Shown piece by piece: positions 1 through 5,710 of a stretch of DNA of 7,973 nt. The translations under genes and the position numbers were made by a program. This DNA is from Prevotella sp. (GTDB taxonomy: Bacteria; Bacteroidota; Bacteroidia; Bacteroidales; Bacteroidaceae): assembly GCA_017428805.1 (NCBI GenBank), contig JAFRQC010000126.1:1-7973 (forward strand), written 5' to 3'. The notes below the pieces were generated by a model. That model did not search any database, was not told where the DNA came from, and saw nothing but the letters and a program-made list of their open reading frames with translations. Within the stretch, counting starts at the first letter, position 1, and every line of letters starts with the position of its first letter.

Positions 1-38
1 AAGCGCTCATACAGGAAGGGTAAGCGCTCATACAAGAA
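1..38 (+). repeat. 21-bp-period direct repeat coding for a KRSY heptad
   Basis: The sequence AAGCGCTCATACA, then G or A, then GAAG occurs at 1-18 and again at 22-39 with one mismatch. This makes a tandem repeat of 21 bp (7 codons) at the window edge. More units may lie upstream, out of view. Confidence 0.6.
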
Positions 39-117
39 GCAGAGAACTTCGTACCGCAAGCGCAGCAAGTCGACACGTCGCCGCAGTTCGGCACGCCGTT
101 CTAGACGCCGCAGATAA
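1..117 (+). CDS. C-terminal tail of an unidentified very basic protein (5' end outside window)
   Basis: Frame 1 is open from the window edge to a TAA at 115-117 and encodes 38 residues, of which 22 are Lys or Arg (7 K, 15 R); the rest are mostly Ser, Tyr and Thr. The tail starts with two near-identical heptads (KRSYRKG, KRSYKKQ) and ends in RRSRRRR. The frame has no ATG, so the start lies upstream of the window. The composition fits a nucleic-acid-binding or ribosome-associated tail, but I do not recognise the family, and an unstructured tail alone cannot identify it. It ends 33 bp before rel with no terminator or convincing promoter between, so rel may be co-transcribed with it. Coding is supported by the open frame, the clean stop and the heptad repeat; the possibility of a spurious frame remains because only 117 bases are visible. 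Confidence 0.55.
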   Translation, partial: KRSYRKGKRSYKKQRTSYRKRSKSTRRRSSARRSRRRR

Positions 118-138
118 ATCATTTACTAACCCTATTTT

Positions 139-144
139 GGAGGA
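139..144 (+). promoter_or_regulatory. Shine-Dalgarno-like site for rel
   Basis: GGAGGA lies 6 bases before the ATG at 151. It decides that start over the in-frame ATG at 169. Such sites are uncommon in Bacteroidota, where most leaders are AT-rich, and the other genes in this window have no comparable site. Confidence 0.6.
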
Positions 145-150
145 TATTCT

Positions 151-2421
151 ATGGATGAGGAGCAGAGGATGCAGGAAGCTGCTGATGACAAGCTGATCAA
201 TGATGCTTTCCAACGGTTGCTGGATAACTATCTGGCATCGCGCCACCGCAAGAAGGTGGATATTATCACCAAGGCATTCAACTTCGCACGTCAGGCCCAC
301 AAGGGTGTACGCCGCTTGTCGGGCGAGCCCTACATCATGCACCCCATTGCCGTTGCCCAGATAGCCTGCGAGGAGGTAGGACTGGGCTCTACCAGTATCT
401 GTGCCGCCCTGCTGCACGACGTGGTAGAGGATACGGACTACACCACAGAGGACATCGAGAACATCTTCGGTCCGAAGATTGCACAGATTGTCGACGGACT
501 GACCAAGATCAGCGGTGGCATCTTCGGCGAACAGGCCTCGGCACAGGCTGAGAACTTCAAGAAGCTGCTGCTCACCATGAGCGATGATATCCGCGTCATC
601 CTGATTAAGATTTGCGACCGTCTGCATAACATGCGAACGCTGGAGTCGCAGCCTGCCAACAAGCAGTATAAGATAGCGGGTGAAACGCTGTATATCTATG
701 CGCCACTGGCCAACCGACTGGGACTCAATAAAATCAAGTCGGAACTGGAGAACCTGAGTTTCCGCTACGAGCACCCTGAGGAATATGCCAGCATCAAGTC
801 GAAGCTGGCCTCCACAGAGGCTTCGCGCCATGAGCTGTTCGACCAGTTTACCAGTCCCATCGAGGCTGCGCTGAACGAGATGGGTATCAAATATGAGATT
901 AAGGAACGTGTGAAGACACCCTACTCCATCTGGAGCAAGATGCAGAACAAGCACGTCACCTTCGACGAGATATACGATATCCTGGCCGTTCGCATCATCT
1001 TCACACCCGACAAGCGGGAAGAGGAGATCAACGAGTGCTTCAATATCTACGTGGCCATCTCGAAGATTTACAAGAGTCACCCAGACCGTCTGCGCGACTG
1101 GCTGAGTCATCCGAAGGCCAACGGCTACCAGGCGCTGCACGTCACCCTGATGTCGAAGCAAGGACGATGGATAGAGGTGCAGATACGCTCAGACCGCATG
1201 GACGAGATTGCCGAGCAGGGATTTGCCGCCCATTGGAAATACAAGGAAGGCGAGGACGCGGAATATACCGAGGATGAGAACGAGCTGAACGAATGGCTGC
1301 GTACCATCAAGGAAATTCTGGACGACCCGCAGCCTGACGCGATGGACTTCCTCGACGCTATCAAGCTGAACCTCTTTGCCTCTGAAATCTTCGTGTTCAC
1401 CCCTAAGGGCGAAATCAAGACGATGCCCACGGGGTGTACGGCACTCGACTTTGCCTTCAGCATCCACACCTTCCTGGGGTCCCATTGTATCGGAGCCAAG
1501 GTGAACCATAAGCTGGTACCGCTCAGCCATAAGCTACAGAGTGGCGACCAGGTAGAGATTCTCACCTCTAAATCGCAACATGTACAATCCTCGTGGGTCA
1601 ACTTTGTCAGCACGGCGAAAGCCAAAGCCAAGATACAGGCCATCCTGCGTCGTAACAACCGTGAACAGCAGAAGCAGGGCGAGGAGATGTTACAGGAGTT
1701 CCTGAAGAAGAACGGCATCGAGAACTCGATGAATGCTGCCGACCAACTGGCGGAATTCCATGAGGTGCGCAACCGTGAGTATTTCTTCCAGGCATTGGCT
1801 GAGAAGACCATCCTGCTGGGCGAGAAAGACATTGACGAACTGCAGGGCAAGAACAGGACGAACAAGGGCAGATGGCGCAAACTGGTGCCTTTCCTCGGTC
1901 GTGGCAAGGACGAGAAGAAGAAGGAAGACGACAATCGCAAGGAGCTCTTTGTCGTGACCAAGGACTTCAACCGCAAGAAGCCTATCTACATCAGCGACGA
2001 GAACATCAACCAGTATAAGTTCAAGCATTGCTGTCACCCCATCCCTGGCGATGATGTCCTGGGATTCATCGACGGCAGGCGACAGATAGAGATCCACAAG
2101 CGCGACTGTCCTGTTGCCGCCAAGCTGAAAGCCAGCTTCGGCAATCGCATCCTCGACGCCAAGTGGGACATGCATAAGAAGCTGCACTTCGACGCTGTCA
2201 TCCGACTGGAAGGCATCGACCGCGTGGGCATGTTGCTCGATATTTCCAAGATCATCTCGTCGCAGATGAACGTCAACATCCACAAGCTGAATATTGTCAG
2301 CAACGACGGTGTATTCGACGGCACGGTAGAGATGCGCGTCTTCGACCGCGAGAACGTCAGGGAGATTATGGACAAGCTGAAGACGGTAGACGGGCTGCAA
2401 GAGGTGACTCAAATCATGTAA
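151..2421 (+). CDS. rel: Bifunctional (p)ppGpp synthetase/hydrolase, long RelA/SpoT homolog
   Basis: This is a 756-residue cytosolic stringent-response enzyme. It makes (p)ppGpp from ATP plus GDP or GTP and hydrolyses it back, with release of pyrophosphate. Domains in order: HD hydrolase (about 35-190) with H64 in PYIMHP, H89-D90 in LLHDVVED and D156 in CDRLHNMRTL; synthetase (about 245-365) with KTPYSIWSKM, NGYQALH (324-330) and E342 in EVQIR; TGS (about 411-472); conserved-cysteine/zinc region with C627, C628, H629 and C653; and a C-terminal ACT domain (about 677-755). All hydrolase metal ligands known from the family are present, and the synthetase motif before PKANGYQ is RLRD (313-316), the basic RxKD type of bifunctional enzymes rather than the acidic ExDD of monofunctional RelA. 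So both activities are predicted. A lysine-rich linker (about 566-598) precedes the cysteine region. Length is normal for a long RSH. It is uncertain whether a second RSH exists elsewhere in the genome, which would affect naming (rel, relA or spoT). Confidence 0.96.
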   Translation: MDEEQRMQEAADDKLINDAFQRLLDNYLASRHRKKVDIITKAFNFARQAHKGVRRLSGEPYIMHPIAVAQIACEEVGLGSTSICAALLHDVVEDTDYTTEDIENIFGPKIAQIVDGLTKISGGIFGEQASAQAENFKKLLLTMSDDIRVILIKICDRLHNMRTLESQPANKQYKIAGETLYIYAPLANRLGLNKIKSELENLSFRYEHPEEYASIKSKLASTEASRHELFDQFTSPIEAALNEMGIKYEIKERVKTPYSIWSKMQNKHVTFDEIYDILAVRIIFTPDKREEEINECFNIYVAISKIYKSHPDRLRDWLSHPKANGYQALHVTLMSKQGRWIEVQIRSDRMDEIAEQGFAAHWKYKEGEDAEYTEDENELNEWLRTIKEILDDPQPDAMDFLDAIKLNLFASEIFVFTPKGEIKTMPTGCTALDFAFSIHTFLGSHCIGAKVNHKLVPLSHKLQSGDQVEILTSKSQHVQSSWVNFVSTAKAKAKIQAILRRNNREQQKQGEEMLQEFLKKNGIENSMNAADQLAEFHEVRNREYFFQALAEKTILLGEKDIDELQGKNRTNKGRWRKLVPFLGRGKDEKKKEDDNRKELFVVTKDFNRKKPIYISDENINQYKFKHCCHPIPGDDVLGFIDGRRQIEIHKRDCPVAAKLKASFGNRILDAKWDMHKKLHFDAVIRLEGIDRVGMLLDISKIISSQMNVNIHKLNIVSNDGVFDGTVEMRVFDRENVREIMDKLKTVDGLQEVTQIM

Positions 2422-2434
2422 AACGAACTACGAT

Positions 2435-3421
2435 ATGAAAAAACTAATCTGCATCATTTGTGCCCTCATGGCAATCGTGAGCGTGCAAGCCAAGAGTTAT
2501 GACAATCCCGACACCCTGTTTGTGGCTCGCGATGGGACCTGCGAGTTCCGTAACATCGCCGACGCCATCGAGGTGTGCCGCGCCTTCATGGAGTATCATA
2601 AGGTGATCTATGTAAAGAAAGGTACTTATAAAGAGAAACTGGTGGTGCCCCAATGGCTGACCAATATCGAGATCTGTGGCGAGGACCGCGACAAGACCGT
2701 CATCACTTGGGATGACCATGCCAATATCAAGGCTGACATCACCCCTCTGACTGCTCAGGGCGATGCCAAGAAAATCGGGACTTTCCGCACCTTTACGCTG
2801 AAGATCCAGGGCAGCAAGATTACCCTGAAGAACATCACCGTCGAGAACAACTCCGCCCGACTGGGACAAGCCGTAGCCCTGCATACCGAAGGCGACTGTC
2901 TGACCTTTATCAACTGTCGTTTCCTGGGTCATCAGGACACCATCTATACAGGCAATGCCAAGACGCGACTCTTCTTCGACAAGTGCTATATCGAGGGAAC
3001 CACCGACTTCATCTTCGGTCCTTCTACCGCATGGTTTGAGAACTGCGACATCTTCTGCAAGGCAGACTCCTATATCACAGCCGCCTCAACGCCACAAGAC
3101 GTGGCCTATGGCTATATCTTCAACAACTGTCGCATCACGACAGACGAGAAGGTGAGTAAAGTCTACTTAGGACGTCCCTGGCGCGACTATGGCTATACGC
3201 TCTTCATGAACTGCGAACTGCCCCGTCAGATACGTCCGGAAGGCTGGCATAAATGGCGCGAGGGTGCCGACAAGACCTGCCGATACATGGAATACAACAA
3301 CCGCGGCATGGGTGCTGCAAAAGACCAGCGCGTCAGCTGGAGCCGACAGCTCACCAAGAAGGAAGCTCAGAAGATTACCCGTGAGGCCGTATTCGCCATC
3401 AACGATTCGTGGAATCCCTAA
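2435..3421 (+). CDS. Secreted pectin methylesterase, carbohydrate esterase family 8
   Basis: This 328-residue enzyme is predicted to remove methyl groups from the galacturonate units of pectin, releasing methanol and leaving pectate for lyases or hydrolases. A signal peptide (about 1-19, SVQA then K) sends it across the inner membrane; there is no lipobox Cys after it. The CE8 motifs appear in order: GTYKEKL (63-69), GQAVALH with Q145, QDTIY with Q167 and D168, GTTDFIFG with D191, and LGRPW with R247 and W249. The two catalytic aspartates and the substrate-binding Arg/Trp are therefore intact on a right-handed beta-helix scaffold. The length fits a single-domain CE8. It begins 13 bp after the rel stop without a visible promoter or Shine-Dalgarno site, so it probably depends on read-through from rel. 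No SusC/SusD pair, pectate lyase or other polysaccharide-utilisation gene is in the window, so it is not visibly part of a pectin locus. Confidence 0.94.
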   Translation: MKKLICIICALMAIVSVQAKSYDNPDTLFVARDGTCEFRNIADAIEVCRAFMEYHKVIYVKKGTYKEKLVVPQWLTNIEICGEDRDKTVITWDDHANIKADITPLTAQGDAKKIGTFRTFTLKIQGSKITLKNITVENNSARLGQAVALHTEGDCLTFINCRFLGHQDTIYTGNAKTRLFFDKCYIEGTTDFIFGPSTAWFENCDIFCKADSYITAASTPQDVAYGYIFNNCRITTDEKVSKVYLGRPWRDYGYTLFMNCELPRQIRPEGWHKWREGADKTCRYMEYNNRGMGAAKDQRVSWSRQLTKKEAQKITREAVFAINDSWNP

Positions 3422-3439
3422 GAAAGCTTAGGACAGAAC

Positions 3440-3486
3440 AAAAAAAAAGAGATGGACTTCATTGTAGGGAGTCCATCTGTTTTTTT
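3440..3486. terminator. Bidirectional intrinsic terminator between the pectinesterase and MerR-like genes
   Basis: A perfect 9-bp stem, AGATGGACT (3450-3458) with AGTCCATCT (3470-3478), encloses an 11-base loop. On the plus strand it is followed by seven T (3480-3486) and ends the rel-esterase transcript. On the minus strand the nine A at 3440-3448 become a U run that ends the MerR-like transcript. The 3' arm, the T run and part of the loop are also the last codons and stop of the minus-strand gene. Confidence 0.85.
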
Positions 3487-3809
3487 AGGGCTTGCAACTC
3501 TTCGCGCACGCTGATCAACCGGCTCAGCACATCGGCTCTTCGGTCGGCACCATCGCGATTGTTGCCGATAATCTTTCTGGCAGCAGCAATCTTGAACCCG
3601 CGCACCTTGACCAAATTATGAATTAGGCGCACCTGCTCAATATCCTTGTCAGAATACTGGCGTATCTTACCAGCACCGCCGGTCTTAGGCTTCAGATAGG
3701 GAAACTCCGTCTCCCAATAACGCAGCGTACTCTCGTTCACACCAAACATCTCGGCTACTTCCTTGATGCTATGGTACATTCTCAGGTTCCTATTCAGATT
3801 TAGTGACAT
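3459..3809 (-). CDS. Small MerR-family transcriptional regulator
   Basis: The gene encodes 116 residues with an N-terminal MerR-type winged helix-turn-helix (about 12-67): YHSIKEVAEMFGVNESTLRYWE forms the recognition region, and RQYSDKDIEQVRLIHNLV forms the wing and following helix. The C-terminus (about 91-116) is a short amphipathic helix suited to dimerisation. There is no large effector domain and no cysteine, so neither a metal nor a redox sensor of the classical MerR kind is apparent. The ATG at 3809 is chosen because homologous Bacteroidota proteins, as I recall them, begin with a similar M-x-LNLN segment, and because a promoter sits at the right distance upstream; the 47-residue extension to 3950 would cover that promoter and is low-complexity. 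It is convergent with the pectinesterase and divergent from the exported-protein gene at 3974. Its targets are unknown; autoregulation or control of the divergent pair is an inference. Confidence 0.88.
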   Translation of the reverse strand: MSLNLNRNLRMYHSIKEVAEMFGVNESTLRYWETEFPYLKPKTGGAGKIRQYSDKDIEQVRLIHNLVKVRGFKIAAARKIIGNNRDGADRRADVLSRLISVREELQALKKQMDSLQ

Positions 3810-3834
3810 ACCCGTTAATTCTATAATTTGGGGA

Positions 3835-3865
3835 CAAAGATACAAATAAGAAAGGAAAAAACAAA
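3835..3865 (-). promoter_or_regulatory. Bacteroidota-type promoter of the MerR-like gene
   Basis: Read on the minus strand, TTTG (3862-3865) is followed after 19 bases by TATCTTTG (3835-3842), an exact match to the TAnnTTTG -7 element. Transcription should start near 3828, giving a leader of about 20 bases before the ATG at 3809. Confidence 0.7.
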
Positions 3866-3904
3866 ATAAAAAGATTCTATTTTTGCGAAAAAAATGACTC
3901 AATG

Positions 3905-3936
3905 CTTGGTCAATCCAGAAACTATTCGTATTTTTG
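3905..3936 (+). promoter_or_regulatory. Bacteroidota-type promoter of the exported-protein pair
   Basis: TATTTTTG (3929-3936) matches the -7 consensus TAnnTTTG and is followed by CA, as is common in this phylum. CTTG (3905-3908), 20 bases upstream, is a partial -33 element. The start of transcription should be near 3943, about 30 bases before the ATG at 3974. Confidence 0.65.
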
Positions 3937-3973
3937 CATCCAAAGAACATATAATTTTAACAACACAATTAAT

Positions 3974-4924
3974 ATGAAAACAAACCTGAGACGATTTTTC
4001 GTCACCTGCTGCATGGCAGCAATGGCTTTAACGGGCTTCGCCCAGAATGAAGAAATGACCAATGAGACAGTGCTGACGCTGTTGAAAGAGGGCTTCTCCT
4101 CTGAAGAGATTATCGGTGCCATCGAGAACAGTACCGACCGTAAGATTACCTATAGCATTGACTTCATGCGACAGCTGAAGGCCGCAGGCGCAGAAGCTTC
4201 GCTGACCACATTCATCCAGAAGATAGCAAAGACCGACTTCGGTTACGAGGGCATCCTTTGGTGGAACCCCACTGATGGCGGCAAGCCCAAGAAGATGTAC
4301 CGCACACAGTTTGAGAAGGAGTCGAAAGGATTTAACCTTGGAACCATCGCTGCCATGGGAGCTGGCGCATTGCTCGTAGGCTCTGCCGTGTCAGGTAACA
4401 AGCCTTCTGGTGGGGTAGCTGCTGCTGCCACTGCCGGTACCATTGCCTTGATGTCATCAGGTAAGGATATCCAGAAGCTGATGTTGCCAGGAGCCACCTC
4501 AAAGCTGCAGATGGAGGGCGAGAACGGTCGCCATCCCGTGTTCCGCTTCTTCTTCCCCAAGAAGGAGAACGAGAGTTTCCAGCAGGGTGCCGACAACTGG
4601 TATCAGATTGTGATGAGCAACATCCAGAACCCCAACGAGTTCCAATGCATCAAGATGCAGGTCAAGGAGCCTAAGAAGAGTGGCAAGGGCGGTCGTCGTC
4701 TGTTCCCCGACAAGATGTCATACAGCGTGCTGGGCTTCGAGGGTACCAATGCCTCGAATCGTAACATCATCGATTTCGAGATTAACGAGATCAACAACAA
4801 CACTTTCGAGGTCACCTTCCCCAAGGAGCTGGAGCCAGGCGAATACTGCTTCTTCTATAAGGGCGGCTTGGGTTCACAATCCTTCAAGGAACACCCCTTC
4901 GGTTTTGACTTTACCGTAAAATAA
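3974..4924 (+). CDS. Exported protein of unknown function with a glycine/alanine-rich hydrophobic segment
   Basis: This 316-residue protein has a signal peptide (about 1-23, LTGFA then Q). Residues 28-85 form a helical region (ETVLTLLKEGFSSEEIIGAIENS and a second half about 35 residues later) resembling the small paired-helix modules common in exported Bacteroidota proteins. Residues 121-162 are hydrophobic and rich in Gly and Ala (GAGALLVGSAVSG, then GGVAAAATAG), a possible membrane-inserting or glycine-zipper stretch. The C-terminal half (about 175-316) is rich in aromatic and charged residues and ends in a beta-like segment (LEPGEYCFFYKGG, then FGFDFTV). I do not recognise a named family and assign no function. 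The ATG at 3974 is chosen because it starts the signal peptide and follows the promoter; the frame extends to 3902, but that ATG lies upstream of the -7 element. The lysine-rich exported gene follows after 28 bp and is probably in the same operon. Confidence 0.85.
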   Translation: MKTNLRRFFVTCCMAAMALTGFAQNEEMTNETVLTLLKEGFSSEEIIGAIENSTDRKITYSIDFMRQLKAAGAEASLTTFIQKIAKTDFGYEGILWWNPTDGGKPKKMYRTQFEKESKGFNLGTIAAMGAGALLVGSAVSGNKPSGGVAAAATAGTIALMSSGKDIQKLMLPGATSKLQMEGENGRHPVFRFFFPKKENESFQQGADNWYQIVMSNIQNPNEFQCIKMQVKEPKKSGKGGRRLFPDKMSYSVLGFEGTNASNRNIIDFEINEINNNTFEVTFPKELEPGEYCFFYKGGLGSQSFKEHPFGFDFTVK

Positions 4925-4952
4925 GAATAACTAACCATTAATACTAACAATT

Positions 4953-5528
4953 ATGAAAAAGTTTTTATTGACTCTCGTAGCGCTGGTGACCATGAGCATC
5001 ACAGCTAGCGCACAAAGTGTTTACATCTCAACAGGCGATGGTGCCGTGGCTTATCACAAGAGCAAGTCATGCAGCTATCTGGCCAATTCGAAGGACATCA
5101 AGAGCGTATCAACGTCAGAGGCCAAGAAGATGGGCCGCCATGAGTGCACACGCTGCTACGGCTCTGCCGCTGCCACCAAGAAGACGACTACAGCAAAGAA
5201 GACCACCTCTGGTCCTGCTCGCGACGAAAAGGGCCGCTTCATCAAGAAGACTGACTCAGAGAAGAAGACCACTACCAAGAAGACTGAGAAGAAGGTGGCT
5301 GAGAAGAAGACTACCGAAAAGAAGACTGCAGAAAAGAAGACTACCGCTGCTAAGAAGTCTACTCCTGCTCGCGACGAGAAGGGCCGCTTCATCAAGAAGA
5401 CCGATGCTGAGAAGAAGGCCACTAAGAAGTCTACTCCTGCTCGCGACGAGAAGGGCCGCTTCATCAAGAAGACCGATTCGGAGAAGAAGACTACCACCAA
5501 GAAGACTACCACGAAGAAAGCCGCATAA
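4953..5528 (+). CDS. Exported Cys/His-domain protein with repetitive lysine-rich, histone-H1-like tail
   Basis: This 191-residue protein has a signal peptide (about 1-20, ITASA then Q). Residues 23-70 form a compact domain with the pattern VYISTGDGAVAYHKSKSCSY, then SEAKKMGRHECTRCYG. It resembles the short C-terminal modules with YHxxxC and CxxC found attached to some nucleases and ComEC-like proteins. C40, C65 and C68 with H35 or H63 could bind a metal, though disulfides are equally possible after export. Residues 75-191 are almost entirely Lys, Thr, Ala and Glu, interrupted by three copies of PARDEKGRFIKKTDSEKK (88-105, 138-155 with one change, 162-179). Such tails bind DNA or acidic polymers in histone H1-like proteins, but here the signal peptide argues for the periplasm or cell surface. 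No family name is assigned. It follows the 3974 gene by 28 bp and is closed by the terminator at 5554. Confidence 0.85.
   Translation: MKKFLLTLVALVTMSITASAQSVYISTGDGAVAYHKSKSCSYLANSKDIKSVSTSEAKKMGRHECTRCYGSAAATKKTTTAKKTTSGPARDEKGRFIKKTDSEKKTTTKKTEKKVAEKKTTEKKTAEKKTTAAKKSTPARDEKGRFIKKTDAEKKATKKSTPARDEKGRFIKKTDSEKKTTTKKTTTKKAA
5214..5489 (+). repeat. Three in-frame repeats coding PARDEKGRFIKKTD(S/A)EKK
   Basis: The 54-bp units lie at 5214-5267, 5364-5417 and 5436-5489. Units two and three belong to an identical 56-bp block (5350-5405 and 5422-5477) at a spacing of 72 bp, or 24 codons. Unit one differs at a few synonymous positions. The identity of the last two suggests a recent duplication or ongoing conversion. 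Confidence 0.85.
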
Positions 5529-5553
5529 TAGCAGCGCTTCGCCAAACCTATTT

Positions 5554-5585
5554 CCCCTTAAGTTCAAGCAACTTAAGGGGTTTTT
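5554..5585 (+). terminator. Intrinsic terminator after the exported-protein pair
   Basis: A perfect 11-bp stem, CCCCTTAAGTT (5554-5564) with AACTTAAGGGG (5570-5580), has a 5-base loop and is followed by five T. It separates the exported-protein operon from the etf operon. Confidence 0.9.
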
Positions 5586-5655
5586 ATTGCACAAAACGCA
5601 AGGTTTGTGCACAAAGAGGTGGATTTTGTGCATTTTGTTTGGCTGTGTGCGCAAA
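5584..5655. promoter_or_regulatory. Candidate operator array upstream of and within the etfB promoter
   Basis: A perfect 12-bp palindrome TTTGTGCACAAA lies at 5604-5615. Related sites lie at 5584-5595 (10 of 12 matching), 5625-5636 (8 of 12; one half-site intact) and 5644-5655 (10 of 12). Their centres are 20, 21 and 19 bp apart, so all would face the same side of the helix. The outer half-sites TGCACAAAA (5588-5596) and TTTTGTGCA (5624-5632) are also exact inverted copies of each other around the central palindrome. The last site sits between the -33 and -7 elements. This pattern fits a dimeric regulator binding cooperatively, but no protein is identified. Confidence 0.45.
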
Positions 5656-5669
5656 AAATCGTACCTTTG
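5638..5669 (+). promoter_or_regulatory. Bacteroidota-type promoter of the etfB-etfA-acd operon
   Basis: TTTG (5638-5641) is followed after 20 bases by TACCTTTG (5662-5669), both matching the consensus exactly. Transcription should start near 5676, leaving a leader of about 35 bases before the ATG at 5711. The -7 element is bracketed by a 7-bp inverted repeat (AAAATCG 5655-5661, CGATTTT 5674-5680). Confidence 0.8.
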
Positions 5670-5678
5670 CACCCGATT

Positions 5679-5690
5679 TTGAAATTTCAA
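5679..5690. promoter_or_regulatory. 12-bp palindrome at the predicted etfB transcription start
   Basis: TTGAAATTTCAA is a perfect palindrome placed just downstream of the predicted start of transcription, where a repressor site would act. It could also be chance in AT-rich DNA. Confidence 0.35.
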
Positions 5691-5710
5691 CATTACACAT
5701 TATTAATAAT

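Noticed and set aside
132..138. TATTTTG before rel as a -7 element
   Set aside because: It is one base short of TAnnTTTG, has no -33 element, and would place the start almost at the ATG.
28..1161. Long open frame of 377 codons on the minus strand opposite rel
   Set aside because: It is antisense to well-conserved Rel domains, has no family-like motif, and runs across the upstream gene tail. It arises from the C-rich third positions of rel.
1690..2412. 240-codon minus-strand frame opposite the end of rel
   Set aside because: It shadows the cysteine and ACT domains of Rel and shows no recognisable protein features.
3878..3885. Second TATTTTTG match as an alternative promoter for the 3974 gene
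   Set aside because: No TTTG-like element lies 19-21 bases upstream and the leader would be long; the copy at 3929-3936 is better placed.
3810..3950. N-terminal extension of the MerR-like gene to an ATG at 3950
   Set aside because: The extra 47 residues are Phe- and Leu-rich low complexity, and the region contains the gene's own promoter at 3835-3865.
5214..5489. Regularly spaced repeats as a possible CRISPR array
   Set aside because: The units are in frame within a coding sequence, unevenly spaced, and the spacers are themselves lysine/threonine codon repeats.
5156..5545. Phe/Val-rich minus-strand frame over the same repeats
   Set aside because: It is the complement of the lysine codons; its apparent repeats are those of the real gene.
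5588..5611. TGCACAAA/TTTGTGCA hairpin as a second terminator after 5585
   Set aside because: No T run follows, and the same motif recurs in phase into the promoter, so a DNA-binding site is the simpler reading.
5017..5682. Arg/Leu-rich 221-codon plus-strand frame over the lysine-rich gene
   Set aside because: It is the +1 reading of the AAG-rich repeats, lacks a signal peptide or family match, and would run through the terminator and into the etfB promoter.
5639..5710. N-terminal extension of etfB to an ATG at 5639
   Set aside because: It would begin inside the promoter; the family start MALKIVVLAKQVPDT is at 5711.
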